A stretch of DNA of 64,000 nucleotides. Origin: Streptomyces tateyamensis. GTDB lineage: Bacteria > Actinomycetota > Actinomycetes > Streptomycetales > Streptomycetaceae. Numbering within the stretch: position 1 is the stretch's first letter; each line of letters begins with the position of its first letter. The position numbers and the translations under genes were made by a program. This document shows positions 15,206-24,217 of the stretch, one piece after another. The notes beneath the pieces are model-generated. The model made no database searches. It had not been told where the DNA came from and worked only from the letters and a program-made list of their open reading frames with translations. Location of the stretch: NCBI RefSeq assembly GCF_003205575.1, contig NZ_PYBW01000108.1, positions 32,885-96,884 on the forward strand. Reading direction: 5' to 3'.

Positions 15206-15403
15206 ATGACCACCGGACCCGAGGCCACCGGACCCGACACCGCCGGAGCCGAAGCCGCCGCCTGGCGGGTGATGCGGCAGGACGACAACGGCAACCGCTT
15301 CCTGGTGGCCCGTGGCCTCGGCCGGGCCGAGGCCGCGGCCCTGGCCCAGGAGTTCGAGGCCCGCGGCCACAAGCAGCTCTACTGGACGGAGCGGGAGGCC
15401 TGA
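15206..15403 (+). CDS. Small SPOR-domain-like protein
   Basis: A 65-residue protein with a short acidic, Ala/Gly/Thr-rich head and the core WRVMRQDDNGNRFLVARG followed by LGRAEAAALAQEFEARGHKQ LYW. This single beta-alpha-beta unit is what streptomycete annotations usually call a SPOR domain-containing protein. It has no signal peptide or membrane helix, so it is cytoplasmic, unlike classical SPOR proteins that bind denuded peptidoglycan. Function is unknown; existence is supported by codon use and by a -10 box placed for a leaderless message. Confidence 0.75.
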   Translation: MTTGPEATGPDTAGAEAAAWRVMRQDDNGNRFLVARGLGRAEAAALAQEFEARGHKQLYWTEREA

Positions 15404-15413
15404 GCGGCTCCCG

Positions 15414-15419
15414 TAGGCT
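15414..15419 (+). promoter_or_regulatory. -10 box of a probable leaderless Nudix promoter
   Basis: TAGGCT, 7 nt before the ATG at 15427, 10 bp after the SPOR-like stop codon. No ribosome binding site is visible. Confidence 0.45.
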
Positions 15420-15426
15420 GCCCGGC

Positions 15427-15831
15427 ATGGAGAACCGGATCGTGGTCGGCGGCGCGCTGGTCCACCAGGGGCGGGTCCTGGCCGCGCGGCGGTCGGCGCC
15501 GGCCGAGGTGGCCGGGCGGTGGGAGTTCCCGGGCGGCAAGGCCGAGCCGGGCGAGACCCCGCAGCAGGCCCTGGAGCGCGAGCTGCACGAGGAACTCGGG
15601 GTCCGCGCGCGGGCGCTGGCCCCGCTGCCCGGCGAGTGGCTGGTCCGCCCCGGGCTGGTGCTGCGGATCTGGGCCGCCGAGCTGCTGGCCGGCGAGCCGC
15701 ATCCGCTCCAGGACCACGACGAGCTGCGTTGGCTCGGCCCCGCGGAGCTGGCGGAGGTGGACTGGCTGGAGCACGACCGCGAGGTGCTGCCGGCGGTCGC
15801 CGCACTGCTTGCTGACGTCCCGACGGGCTGA
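15427..15831 (+). CDS. Nudix hydrolase, MutT/8-oxo-dGTPase-like
   Basis: A 134-residue nucleotide-sanitising pyrophosphohydrolase. The full Nudix box is present: GGKAEPGETPQQALEREL then HEELGV, i.e. GX5EX7REUXEEXGU, which binds the catalytic Mg ions. The beginning NRIVVGGALVHQGRVLAARR and WEFPGG are typical of the MutT/CTP-pyrophosphohydrolase branch, and DHDELRWLGPAEL near residue 100 is the usual substrate-side loop. It is a single gene; which oxidised or modified nucleotide it prefers is not visible. Confidence 0.92.
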   Translation: MENRIVVGGALVHQGRVLAARRSAPAEVAGRWEFPGGKAEPGETPQQALERELHEELGVRARALAPLPGEWLVRPGLVLRIWAAELLAGEPHPLQDHDELRWLGPAELAEVDWLEHDREVLPAVAALLADVPTG

Positions 15832-15893
15832 CTCCCGGTGCGCCGGTCGGAAAAGATGACCCGAACGCCGAGATAGGTCCGGTTTGGTCTGGG

Positions 15894-15912
15894 TATGTCA
15901 CAGTTCGACATA
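15894..15912. promoter_or_regulatory. Dyad TATGTC-N7-GACATA before the first SpoIIE-type gene
   Basis: Perfect 6-bp arms (TATGTCACAGTTCGACATA) in an A+T-richer stretch, 52 bp before the GTG start. A candidate operator or part of an alternative-sigma promoter. Confidence 0.4.
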
Positions 15913-15963
15913 AACCGTCACGCTTGGTAGGTGGCGGTCGGTTGGACACGGGAGGCCCAGTCG

Positions 15964-18648
15964 GTGGCGAGCACGGGCAGTGGCGGCAGCGCGCGGCGCC
16001 AGGGTGTCCGCGCGGGCGGCGCCGCGGCCCGCGCGCGGCTGCGGGTCCGGGCCGCAGGGCGCCCGGCCGGCCCGTCCGCCCCCGCCCTGCCGCCGGTCGG
16101 CGCGGGTGCGGTGCGGGCAAGCGGGCGCGGCGCCCCGGCCGAGGCGTTCCCCGGCGGCGAAGGGGAGAGGGCGGCCCCGCTCGGCGAGCATGCCCAGGGC
16201 AGCCTGTTCGACGTGGTCAAGGTGGCCATCGCGATGCTCGACACGTCCGGCCGGGTGGTGCTGTGGAGCCCGGCCGCCGAGGAGCTGCTCGGCTGGCCCA
16301 GCGAGGTGCTGGTGGGCCGGCGGATCGAGGAGCTGATGGTCGATCAGCAGCGGGTGGCCGCCACCCGGGAGGCGTTCCGGACCGCGCTGCGCACCGGCGG
16401 CTGGAAGGGGCTGGCCGAGCTGCACCACCGGGACGGGCCGAGGGTTCCGGTGGAGGCCCGGATCTCGCTGCTGGTGGACGGCGACGGCATCCCGTTTCTG
16501 CTGGTCGCGCTGGCCGAGGCGCGCACCCTGCAGGCCGTCGAGCGCGACCTGGCGGTGCGCGACGCGCTCTTCGAGCAGTCCCCGCTGGGCATCGCGGTGC
16601 TGGACACCGAGCTGCGCTACACCGCCGTCAACCGGACCCTGGCCGAGATGAACGGGGTGGGCCCCGAGGAGCACGTCGGCCGCACCACCGGTGAGACCCT
16701 GCCCGACCGGGCCGCCGACGAGATCACCGTGATCCAGCGCCAGGTGCTGGCCACCGGCGAGCCGGTGATCGACGTGACCCTGGCCTCGCCGCTGACCGCG
16801 CGCTCCGGCTACCGCTCGATCTCCTACAGCCGGCTCACCGACCGGGCCGGCCGGGTGCTGGGCATCTCCGGCACCGTGATGGACGTGACCGAGCGGTACC
16901 GGGCGGTGGCCAAGGTGGAGCACGCCCGCCGCCGGCTCGCACTGCTCAACGAGTTCGGCTCCCGGATCGGCGATCTGCTGGACGCCTCCCGGATCGCCCA
17001 GGAACTGGCCAGCGCGGTGGTGCCCCGGCTCGCCGACTTCGCCGCCGCGGTGCTGCTGCAGGCGGTGGCGCACGGCGACGACCTGCCCCGGCACGCGCAC
17101 GACCGGCGCACCTCGCTGCTCCAGCTGGGCGTGGCGGCGGTGCAGGACGGCGACGAGGTGGAGACGATGCTGCGCCGCGGCGCCCGGATCAGCTTCGCCG
17201 AGGACTCCTGCTACGGCCGGGTGCTCCGCAGCGGGGTTCCCGAACTGCTCTCCGGCGCAGAGGAGTTGGAGGAGGCCACCTATCCCGGCGACCCCAAGGT
17301 GCGGGCCGCGCTGGCACTCGGTGCGCACTCGATGCTGGTGGTCCCGCTGCGGGCCCGCGGGATCGTGATCGGGCTGCTGGTGCTCAGCCGGGCCGGGCAG
17401 CGGGAGGCCTTCGACCGCGACGACCTGGCCTTCTCGGTCGAGCTGGCCGACCGGGCCGGCAGCTCGCTGGACAACGCCCGGCTCTACGTGCGCGAGCGCA
17501 CCGCCGCGCTCACCCTGCAGCGCACCCTGCTCCCGCAGCAGGTGCCGCAGCCCACCGGGGTCGAGGTGGCCTACCGCTACGTGCCCGGCAGCATCGGCAC
17601 CGAGGTCGGCGGCGACTGGTTCGACGTGATCCCGCTGCCCGGCGACCGGACCGCGCTGGTGGTCGGCGACGTGATGGGCCACGGCCTGCGGGCGGCCGCC
17701 ACGATGGGCCGGCTGCGCACCGCGGTGCGGGTACTGGCCGCCCTCGACCTGCCGCCCGGGGTGCTGCTGCGGCACGTCCACGAGCTGGCCGACGACCTGG
17801 CCCAGGGGCCGGACGAGGCGCTCTTCGCGACCTGCGTCTACGCCGTCTACGACCCGGCCACCGCCCGGCTGACGGTGGCCAAGGCGGGCCACATCCCGCC
17901 GGTCCTGGTGCACCCGCCGACCCCGGGGCCGGCCAGGACCGGCAGCGCGCTGCCCGGCGGCGAGGGCCAGGTGCTGGAGCTGCCCTCGGGGGCGCCGCTC
18001 GGGGTGGGCGGGGTGCCGTTCGAGGCGGTGGAGCTGGACATCCCGGAGGGCAGCGTGCTGGCACTGTGCACCGACGGGCTGGTGGAGTCCCGGGACAAGG
18101 ACCTGGACGTGGGGCTGGGCCGGCTGCAGGCGGTGCTGGAGAAGCCGTACCTGTCCATCCAGCACGCCTGCGAGGCGGTGCTGGACACCCTGGAGCAGGG
18201 CCGCGAGCCGGACGACGTGGCGCTGCTGCTGGCCCGGCTGGGCCGGGGCGAGGAGGGTGCCCGCACGGTGGGCTGGACGCTGCCGGCCGAGCCGACCGCG
18301 GTCTCCCGGGCCCGCCGGCTGGTGCGCGGCGCGCTCGCCGAGTGGCAGCTGGAGGAGCTGAGCGACACCGCCGAGCTGCTGGTGAGCGAACTGGTGACCA
18401 ACTCGGTGCGGTACGCGAGCGCCCCGATCGGGGTCCGGCTGACCCTCGGCGAGACGCTGCTGGTGGAGATCTCCGACCCGCTGCCGGACCCGCCCCGGGA
18501 GCGGCACGCGGCCGCGGCGGACGAGGGCGGCCGGGGGCTGGAGCTGGTGCGCCGACTGGCACTGCGCTGGGGGGCGCGTGCCGAGGGAATGGGCAAGGTG
18601 GTCTGGTTCGAGCAGGAATTGCCGGGGAAGGAAGCGAATCGGGAATGA
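15964..18648 (+). CDS. PAS-PAS-GAF-SpoIIE (PP2C) phosphatase with C-terminal anti-sigma-kinase-like ATPase
   Basis: An 894-residue cytoplasmic signalling protein. Order: low-complexity head (1-75); PAS (~80-190, VAIAMLDTSGRVVLWSPAAE); PAS (~199-315, LGIAVLDTELRYTAVNRTLA); GAF (~322-505); SpoIIE-type PP2C phosphatase (~518-750) with EVGGDWFDVI, GDVMGHGLRAA, CTDGLVESRD and PDDVALLLAR; and an RsbW-like HATPase_c domain (~772-894) with ELLVSELVTNSVRYA and DEGGRGLELV. In the family the phosphatase dephosphorylates anti-sigma antagonists and the ATPase domain phosphorylates them. The GTG at 15964 has GGGAGG 8 nt upstream; an in-frame GTG at 15931 has none. The next gene is a paralogue. Confidence 0.93.
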   Translation: MASTGSGGSARRQGVRAGGAAARARLRVRAAGRPAGPSAPALPPVGAGAVRASGRGAPAEAFPGGEGERAAPLGEHAQGSLFDVVKVAIAMLDTSGRVVLWSPAAEELLGWPSEVLVGRRIEELMVDQQRVAATREAFRTALRTGGWKGLAELHHRDGPRVPVEARISLLVDGDGIPFLLVALAEARTLQAVERDLAVRDALFEQSPLGIAVLDTELRYTAVNRTLAEMNGVGPEEHVGRTTGETLPDRAADEITVIQRQVLATGEPVIDVTLASPLTARSGYRSISYSRLTDRAGRVLGISGTVMDVTERYRAVAKVEHARRRLALLNEFGSRIGDLLDASRIAQELASAVVPRLADFAAAVLLQAVAHGDDLPRHAHDRRTSLLQLGVAAVQDGDEVETMLRRGARISFAEDSCYGRVLRSGVPELLSGAEELEEATYPGDPKVRAALALGAHSMLVVPLRARGIVIGLLVLSRAGQREAFDRDDLAFSVELADRAGSSLDNARLYVRERTAALTLQRTLLPQQVPQPTGVEVAYRYVPGSIGTEVGGDWFDVIPLPGDRTALVVGDVMGHGLRAAATMGRLRTAVRVLAALDLPPGVLLRHVHELADDLAQGPDEALFATCVYAVYDPATARLTVAKAGHIPPVLVHPPTPGPARTGSALPGGEGQVLELPSGAPLGVGGVPFEAVELDIPEGSVLALCTDGLVESRDKDLDVGLGRLQAVLEKPYLSIQHACEAVLDTLEQGREPDDVALLLARLGRGEEGARTVGWTLPAEPTAVSRARRLVRGALAEWQLEELSDTAELLVSELVTNSVRYASAPIGVRLTLGETLLVEISDPLPDPPRERHAAAADEGGRGLELVRRLALRWGARAEGMGKVVWFEQELPGKEANRE

Positions 18649-18909
18649 ACCGGGCCAAAAGATCGAGCGAGCCGTCGATTCTTTGCGCTGTGCTCACCAC
18701 CGGTCATGTCTGCTCCATGACAATGCCTCGATCAGGCGCACGGGAGTGGACCAGGGGCGCGAGCGTGGCAGGCAGGTAGCGCGAGGTCGGGAACAAAAAC
18801 CTTCGCTCGATTTGATGTTGTGACGTCAGGGGCGTGTGCGGGTGCCCCTGGATGATGAATACTCGGTCTTCTCGACATCCGGATGGTCGCGGGTTGGAGG
18901 GGTCGGTCC
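18649..18909. other. 261-bp spacer between the two SpoIIE-type genes
   Basis: A+T-rich for this genome around 18790-18822 (AACAAAAACC and TTTGATGTTG), which suggests a promoter for the second gene. A hairpin with 7-bp arms (CAGGGGC 18827-18833, GCCCCTG 18844-18850) follows and would lie in the leader. No coding region is supported. Confidence 0.5.
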
Positions 18910-21522
18910 TTGAACAGCATGCCGGCGCGGGAAGCGCTGACTGGCAGCGGTCACGCCGCCGTGCCCGGGCAGCCCGGTCGGCCTGCCCCCGTGCGGGAGA
19001 GCCAGCCGCCGTCCGCCCCCGCGCCCCGGCGCGCCCGCTGGGGCGACGCCGACCCCGGCTCGATCTACGCCTTCATCCGGGTGGCCACCTTCGCCATCGG
19101 GGCGGACGGGCGGATCAGCCAGTGGAGCGACCGGGCCGCCGACTTCTTCGCGCTGCCCGCCGCCGAGGCGGTCGGCGCCGACCCGGTGACCACCTTCGTG
19201 CCGCGCGAGCACTGGCAGCGCGGCCGGGCCCGCCTGGAGCGCACACTGGCCGGCGAGGAGTGGGTGGGCACCGCCCCCTACCGCGACCGCACCGGCACCG
19301 AGGGCCTGGCCGAGGTCTACCTGATGCCCGCCACCGGCCTGGCCGACGGCGCGGGCGAGGCCGCCCCGGGCGCCCTGTGCCTGGCGGTCGACCTGGGCAA
19401 GCTGCGCCGGATCGAGACCGACCTGGCCGCCTCCGAGGCGGTGTTCGGCCAGACCCCCAGCGGCTTCTTCCTGTTCGACCCGCAGCTGCGGCTGCAGCGG
19501 GTCAACCAGGCCTTCGCCGAGGCGGTCGGCCTGCCCCAGCCCGAACTGATCGGGGCCGGCCCGGTCGACCTGTTCGCCCCCGCCGAGGCCGAGCGGCTGC
19601 AGGCCGCGCTGCGCCAGGTGCTGTCCAGCGGCGACCCGGTGGTGGACCTGCGGTTCAACAGCGCGCTGCCCGGCCGGACCGGCGAGCGCCGCTGGGCCAT
19701 CTCGCTGTACCGGCTGACCGGCCCGGGCGAGCGCCCGATCGGCGTGGCCGGCCAGGTCAACGACGTGACCAGCCGGCACGTGGCCGAGCGCGAGGCGGCC
19801 GGGGTGCGCCGCAACCTCGCCCTGGTCAACGAGGCCAGCGCGCACATCGGCTCCACCCTGGACCTGGAGACCACCGCCAAGGAGCTGCTGGACGTGGTGG
19901 TCCCGCAGTTCTGCGACCTGGCGACGGTCGACCTCTACTCCGCGCTGCTCTCCGGCGAGAGCGGCCCCTCCCTGGCCGGCACCGCCTACGACGGCAGCGG
20001 CGAGCTGCGCCGGGTCGCGGTCTCCAGCGTGGTCGGCGGCGCCGCCTCGGTGCTCGGCGGCGACGGCGGGCCCGGCGAGCAGGCCTACGGCTCGCACCTG
20101 GCCGCCGCCGAGGCCGGCGGCACCCTGTGCTACCCGCCGCGCTCCCCGCACGCACGGGCGCTGCGCACCGGGCGCAGCGCGATCCCCGACCCCGGTCCGG
20201 ACCCGCTGCTGCGCTCCACCCTGGTGGTGCCGCTGGTGGCCCGGGACACCGTGCTCGGCCTGGTCCAGCTCTCCCGGGCGATCGGCAGCGAGCCGTTCGA
20301 CGCCCGGGACGTGGCGATCGCCGAGGAGATCGCCGCCCGGGCCGCGGTCTGCGTGGACAACGCCCGGCTCTACCGGCGCGAGCACGAGCGCGCGCTGATC
20401 CTGCAGCGCAGCCTGCTGCCCCCGGGCAACCCGGAGGCCAGCGGGCTGGAGATCGCCTGCCGGTACCGCCCGAGCAGCAACAACACCGAGGTCGGCGGCG
20501 ACTGGTTCGACGTGATCCCGCTGCCCGGCCACCGCACCGCGCTGGTGATCGGCGACGTGATGGGCCGCGGCCTGCGCGCCGCGGTGGCGATGGGCCAGCT
20601 GCGCACCGCCGTGCGGACCCTGGCGATGCTGGACCTGGAGCCGGCCGAGGTGCTCGGCGCGCTGGACGACATCGCGCGCGGCCTGGGCGACCCCGGCCAC
20701 GGGTCGGCCTCCGGCTACGGCTCCCGGGCCCACGCGGTGGACGAGGAGGCGGCCGAGGTCTACCTGGCCACCTGCGTCTACGCGGTCTACGACGCGGTCA
20801 CCCGCCGCTGCATCTTCGCCAACGCCGGCCACCTGCCGCCGGTGCTGCTCAGCCCGGGCGAGCCCGCCCGGATGCTGGACGTGCCGCCGGGCCTGCCGCT
20901 GGGCGTGGGCGGCGAGCCGTTCGAGGAGGTCGAGCTGGCCCTGCCGGACGGTGCCCTGCTGGGCCTGTACACCGACGGCCTGGTGGAGTCCCGCAAGCAC
21001 CAGTTGGACGAGGGCCTGCTGGCCTTCCGCACCGCGCTGCAGAACGGTGGTTCGGTGTTGGAGACGCTCTGCGACCAGGTGCTCAACGAGCTGGACCCGC
21101 ACCACGGCGAGGACGACATCGCGCTGCTGATGGCCCGGGTGCGCGCCTTCCCGGAGGACGCGGTGGGCGACTGGCGGCTGCCCGCCGAGCCGACCTCGGT
21201 GGCCAAGGCCCGCGAGCTGGCCTGCGGCTGGCTGCTGGTCCGCGGTCTGGAGGAACTGGTGGACACCACCGAGCTGCTGGTCAGCGAGCTGGTGACGAAC
21301 GCGCTGCGGCACGGCAAGGGCGAGATCCGGCTGCGCCTGCTGCGCGATACCACGGTGGTCTGCGAGGTCTGGGACGACGGGTACGCCCAGCCCCGCCAGC
21401 GGCGGGCCCAGGAGACCGACGAGGGCGGCCGCGGCCTCCAACTCGTCTCGCTGCTGGCCGAGCGCTGGGGGAGCAGGCGCACCCCGCACGGCAAGATCGT
21501 CTGGTTCGAGCTGACCGTCTAG
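18910..21522 (+). CDS. Second PAS-PAS-GAF-SpoIIE (PP2C)-HATPase regulator
   Basis: Paralogue of the preceding gene, 870 residues with the same order: PAS (~50-165), PAS (~174-295, SGFFLFDPQLRLQRVNQAF), GAF (~297-495), PP2C (~497-743) and HATPase_c (~754-868, ELLVSELVTNALRHG, DEGGRGLQLV). Differences: the phosphatase motif reads GDVMGRGLRAA (Arg for the usual His), and an insert of about 20 residues (GHGSASGYGSRAHAVDEEA) sits inside the PP2C fold. The TTG at 18910 is chosen because GGAGG lies 9 nt upstream; ATGs at 18883 and 18919 have poorer sites. It is convergent with sdhB. Confidence 0.92.
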   Translation: MNSMPAREALTGSGHAAVPGQPGRPAPVRESQPPSAPAPRRARWGDADPGSIYAFIRVATFAIGADGRISQWSDRAADFFALPAAEAVGADPVTTFVPREHWQRGRARLERTLAGEEWVGTAPYRDRTGTEGLAEVYLMPATGLADGAGEAAPGALCLAVDLGKLRRIETDLAASEAVFGQTPSGFFLFDPQLRLQRVNQAFAEAVGLPQPELIGAGPVDLFAPAEAERLQAALRQVLSSGDPVVDLRFNSALPGRTGERRWAISLYRLTGPGERPIGVAGQVNDVTSRHVAEREAAGVRRNLALVNEASAHIGSTLDLETTAKELLDVVVPQFCDLATVDLYSALLSGESGPSLAGTAYDGSGELRRVAVSSVVGGAASVLGGDGGPGEQAYGSHLAAAEAGGTLCYPPRSPHARALRTGRSAIPDPGPDPLLRSTLVVPLVARDTVLGLVQLSRAIGSEPFDARDVAIAEEIAARAAVCVDNARLYRREHERALILQRSLLPPGNPEASGLEIACRYRPSSNNTEVGGDWFDVIPLPGHRTALVIGDVMGRGLRAAVAMGQLRTAVRTLAMLDLEPAEVLGALDDIARGLGDPGHGSASGYGSRAHAVDEEAAEVYLATCVYAVYDAVTRRCIFANAGHLPPVLLSPGEPARMLDVPPGLPLGVGGEPFEEVELALPDGALLGLYTDGLVESRKHQLDEGLLAFRTALQNGGSVLETLCDQVLNELDPHHGEDDIALLMARVRAFPEDAVGDWRLPAEPTSVAKARELACGWLLVRGLEELVDTTELLVSELVTNALRHGKGEIRLRLLRDTTVVCEVWDDGYAQPRQRRAQETDEGGRGLQLVSLLAERWGSRRTPHGKIVWFELTV

Positions 21523-21551
21523 GCGCACTGACCCGCAGGGTCGGACGCCTC

Positions 21552-22331
21552 CTACGGGGTGGTCTTCCCCGACCGCAGGCCGATCTTGGCGCCGAGCCAG
21601 ACCAGCGGGTCGTACTTGCGGTCGGCGGCCCGCTCCTTGAGCGGGATGAGCGCGTTGTCGGTGATCCGGATGTGCTCGGGACAGACCTCGGTGCAGCACT
21701 TGGTGATGTTGCAGTAGCCCAGCCCGTGCACCTCCTGGGCGGACCGGGCCCGGTCCAGGCCGGTCTCGGCGGCCGCGTCCAGCGGGTGCAGGTCCAGCTC
21801 GGCGACCCGCATCAGGAACCTGGGCCCGGCGAAGGCGGCCAGGTTCTCCTCGTGGTCGCGGACCGCGTGACAGGTGTCCTGGCACAGGAAGCACTCGATG
21901 CACTTGCGGAACTCCTGCGAGCGCGCCACGTCCTCCTGCTGCATCCGGTACTCGCCCGGGGCCAGCCCCGGCGGCGGCACGAAGGCCGGCACCTCGCGCG
22001 CCTTGGCGTAGTTGAAGCCGACGTCGGTGACCAGGTCGCGGACCGAGGGAAAGGCCCGCAGCGGGGTCAGCACCACCGGCTGGTCGGGGGGCAGCGCGGA
22101 CAGCCGGGTCATGCAGAGCAGCCGGGGCCGCCCGTTCACCTCCGCGCTGCACGAACCGCACTTGCCCGCCTTGCAGTTCCACCGCACCGCCAGGTCCGGC
22201 GCCTGGGTGGCCTGCAGCCGGTGCACCAGGTCCAGCACCACCTCGCCGTCCTCGGCCTCGACCAGGTACGAGGCGAACGCGCCCTCGCCGCCCTCGCCGC
22301 GCCAGATCCGCAGTTCACGCCGCTCCGTCAT
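21552..22331 (-). CDS. sdhB: Succinate dehydrogenase/fumarate reductase iron-sulfur subunit
   Basis: A 259-residue electron-transfer subunit. The N-terminal ferredoxin domain has the [2Fe-2S] ligands CKAGKCGSC with a later Cys in LLCMTRL; the C-terminal domain has CIECFLCQDTC for [4Fe-4S] and CNITKCCTEVCP for [3Fe-4S]. It passes electrons from the flavoprotein to quinone at the membrane. Its start overlaps the end of sdhA by 17 bp. In the leftward operon anchor-flavoprotein-FeS it is the last gene, and it meets the SpoIIE-type gene tail to tail with a 29-bp gap. Confidence 0.95.
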   Translation of the reverse strand: MTERRELRIWRGEGGEGAFASYLVEAEDGEVVLDLVHRLQATQAPDLAVRWNCKAGKCGSCSAEVNGRPRLLCMTRLSALPPDQPVVLTPLRAFPSVRDLVTDVGFNYAKAREVPAFVPPPGLAPGEYRMQQEDVARSQEFRKCIECFLCQDTCHAVRDHEENLAAFAGPRFLMRVAELDLHPLDAAAETGLDRARSAQEVHGLGYCNITKCCTEVCPEHIRITDNALIPLKERAADRKYDPLVWLGAKIGLRSGKTTP

Positions 22332-24201
22332 CGCCGGCCAACTCCTCGGGGGTGAAGTACTTCGCCAACTCGGTCCGGTCGAACAGGGCCAGCAGGTCGG
22401 CCCGGACCGGTTCGCCGGCCTGCCGCTGGACCGAGACCGCCGGGCCGTCCAGCGCGCAGACCAGGTTGGTCCGCCGCCAGTCCCGGTCCATGGCCGGCCA
22501 GTCCTCCCGGGTGTGCCCCCCGCGGCTCTCCCGGCGCAGCAGCGCGGCCCGGGCCACGCACTCCGAGACCAGCAGCATGTTGCGCAGGTCCAGGGCCAGG
22601 TGCCAGCCGGGGTTGAACTGGCGGTGGCCGGCCACCGCCAGGGTGTCGGCCCGGCTGCGCAGCACCGCCAGCCGGTCCAGCGCCTGCTTCATCTCGCCGG
22701 CCCGCCGGATGATGCCGACCAGGTCGTTCATGGTCTGCTGCAGCTCCTGGTGCAGCGCGTACGGGTGTTCGCCGGTGCCCGCGAAGGGGGCCAGCGCCTC
22801 GGCGGCGGCCGCGGTCTCCTGGGCCTGGTCCACCACCGGACGCGCGGTCAGGCCGGCCGCGTACTCGGCCGCGTACTGCCCGGCCCGGCGGCCGAAGACG
22901 AGCAGGTCGGAGAGCGAGTTGCCGCCCAGCCGGTTGGAGCCGTGCATGCCGCCGGCCACCTCGCCGGCCGCGAACAGGCCGGGCACCAGGGGGCAGGCGG
23001 CGGTGTCCGGGTCCACCTCGATGCCGCCCATCACGTAGTGGCAGGTCGGGCCGACCTCCATGGGCTCGCGGGTGATGTCCACGTCCGCGAGCTCCTTGAA
23101 CTGGTGGTACATCGAGGGCAGCCGGCGGACGATCTGCTCGGCCGGCAGCCGGGTCGAGACGTCCAGGTGGACCCCGCCGTGCGCGGTGCCGCGGCCGGCC
23201 TTGACCTCGGCGTTGATCGCCCGGGCCACCTCGTCGCGCGGGAGCAGCTCGGGCGGGCGGCGGTTGGCCTCGGGGTCGGTGTACCAGCCGTCGGCCTCCG
23301 CCTCGGTCTCGGCGTACTGGCCGCGGAACACCTCGGGCACGTAGTCGAACATGAACCGGCGGCCCTCGCTGTTGCGCAGCACCCCGCCGTCGCCGCGCAC
23401 CGACTCGGTGACCAGGATCCCCTTCACCGAGGGCGGCCAGACCATGCCGGTCGGGTGGAACTGGACGAACTCCATGTTGAGCAGCCGGGCGCCGGCCAGC
23501 AGCGCCAGCGCGTGGCCGTCGCCGGTGTACTCCCAGGAGTTGGAGGTCACCTTGAAGCTCTTGCCGATACCGCCGGTGGCCAGCACCACGGCGGGCGCGG
23601 CGATGCTGAAGAACTGGCCGGACTCGCGCACGTAGCCGAAGATTCCGGCGACGCGTTCACCCTCCTTCAATATCCGGGTCACCGTGTATTCCTGAAATAT
23701 TTTCAAGCCGGACTCGTAATCGCCGGTCCGGCGGAAATCCTCCTGCTGCAGCGCCACCACCCGCTGCTGCAGGGTGCGAATCAGCTCCAGGCCGGTGCGG
23801 TCGCCCACGTGGGCCAACCGCGGGTACTGGTGGCCGCCGAAGTTGCGCTGGGAGATCCGGCCGTCCGCGGTGCGGTCGAACAGCGCCCCCCAGGACTCCA
23901 GTTCCCAGACCCGTTCCGGCGCCTCCTTGGCGTGCAGTTCCGCCATTCGCCAGTGGTTGAGGAACTTCCCGCCGCGCATGGTGTCGCGGAAGTGCACCTG
24001 CCAGTTGTCGCCGCTGTTCACATTGCCCATCGAGGCCGCGATGCCGCCCTCGGCCATCACGGTGTGCGCCTTGCCGAACAGCGACTTGCAGATCACCGCG
24101 ACCCGCTGCCCGCGCTCGCGCGCCTCGATCGCGGCCCGCAGCCCGGCCCCGCCGGCGCCGACCACCACGACGTCGTACTCGTCCACGCGATCGCCTTTCA
24201 T
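22315..24201 (-). CDS. sdhA: Succinate dehydrogenase/fumarate reductase flavoprotein subunit
   Basis: A 628-residue FAD subunit. YDVVVVGAGGAGLRAAIEA binds the dinucleotide, and KAHTVMAEGGIAAS supplies the His that carries FAD covalently in this family. HPTGM (near QFHPTGMVWPP) and the capping-domain arginines of MGGIEVDPDT...NRLGGNSLSDLLVFGRRAG match the active site. Its length is on the long side, as in type-B actinobacterial enzymes. The ATG at 24201 has AGGAGG 9-14 nt upstream and follows the anchor gene by 16 bp. A patch at about 23640-23720 uses unusual A/T-ending codons. Confidence 0.95.
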   Translation of the reverse strand: MKGDRVDEYDVVVVGAGGAGLRAAIEARERGQRVAVICKSLFGKAHTVMAEGGIAASMGNVNSGDNWQVHFRDTMRGGKFLNHWRMAELHAKEAPERVWELESWGALFDRTADGRISQRNFGGHQYPRLAHVGDRTGLELIRTLQQRVVALQQEDFRRTGDYESGLKIFQEYTVTRILKEGERVAGIFGYVRESGQFFSIAAPAVVLATGGIGKSFKVTSNSWEYTGDGHALALLAGARLLNMEFVQFHPTGMVWPPSVKGILVTESVRGDGGVLRNSEGRRFMFDYVPEVFRGQYAETEAEADGWYTDPEANRRPPELLPRDEVARAINAEVKAGRGTAHGGVHLDVSTRLPAEQIVRRLPSMYHQFKELADVDITREPMEVGPTCHYVMGGIEVDPDTAACPLVPGLFAAGEVAGGMHGSNRLGGNSLSDLLVFGRRAGQYAAEYAAGLTARPVVDQAQETAAAAEALAPFAGTGEHPYALHQELQQTMNDLVGIIRRAGEMKQALDRLAVLRSRADTLAVAGHRQFNPGWHLALDLRNMLLVSECVARAALLRRESRGGHTREDWPAMDRDWRRTNLVCALDGPAVSVQRQAGEPVRADLLALFDRTELAKYFTPEELAGDDGAA

Positions 24202-24217
24202 GGTGAGGTGCCTCCTG

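Noticed and set aside
15206..15403. Start of the SPOR-like protein further upstream (in-frame from 14900)
   Set aside because: The longer version would translate through the hairpin and -10 box, and the added part has no coding character.
18826..22182. Very long open frames antisense to or out of frame with known genes (also 3058-4776, 13395-15911, 46112-48250)
   Set aside because: At this GC content stops are rare in shadow frames; the products are Gly/Arg/Ala/Pro or His/Gln/Val-rich, match no family and lie opposite genes with clear motifs.
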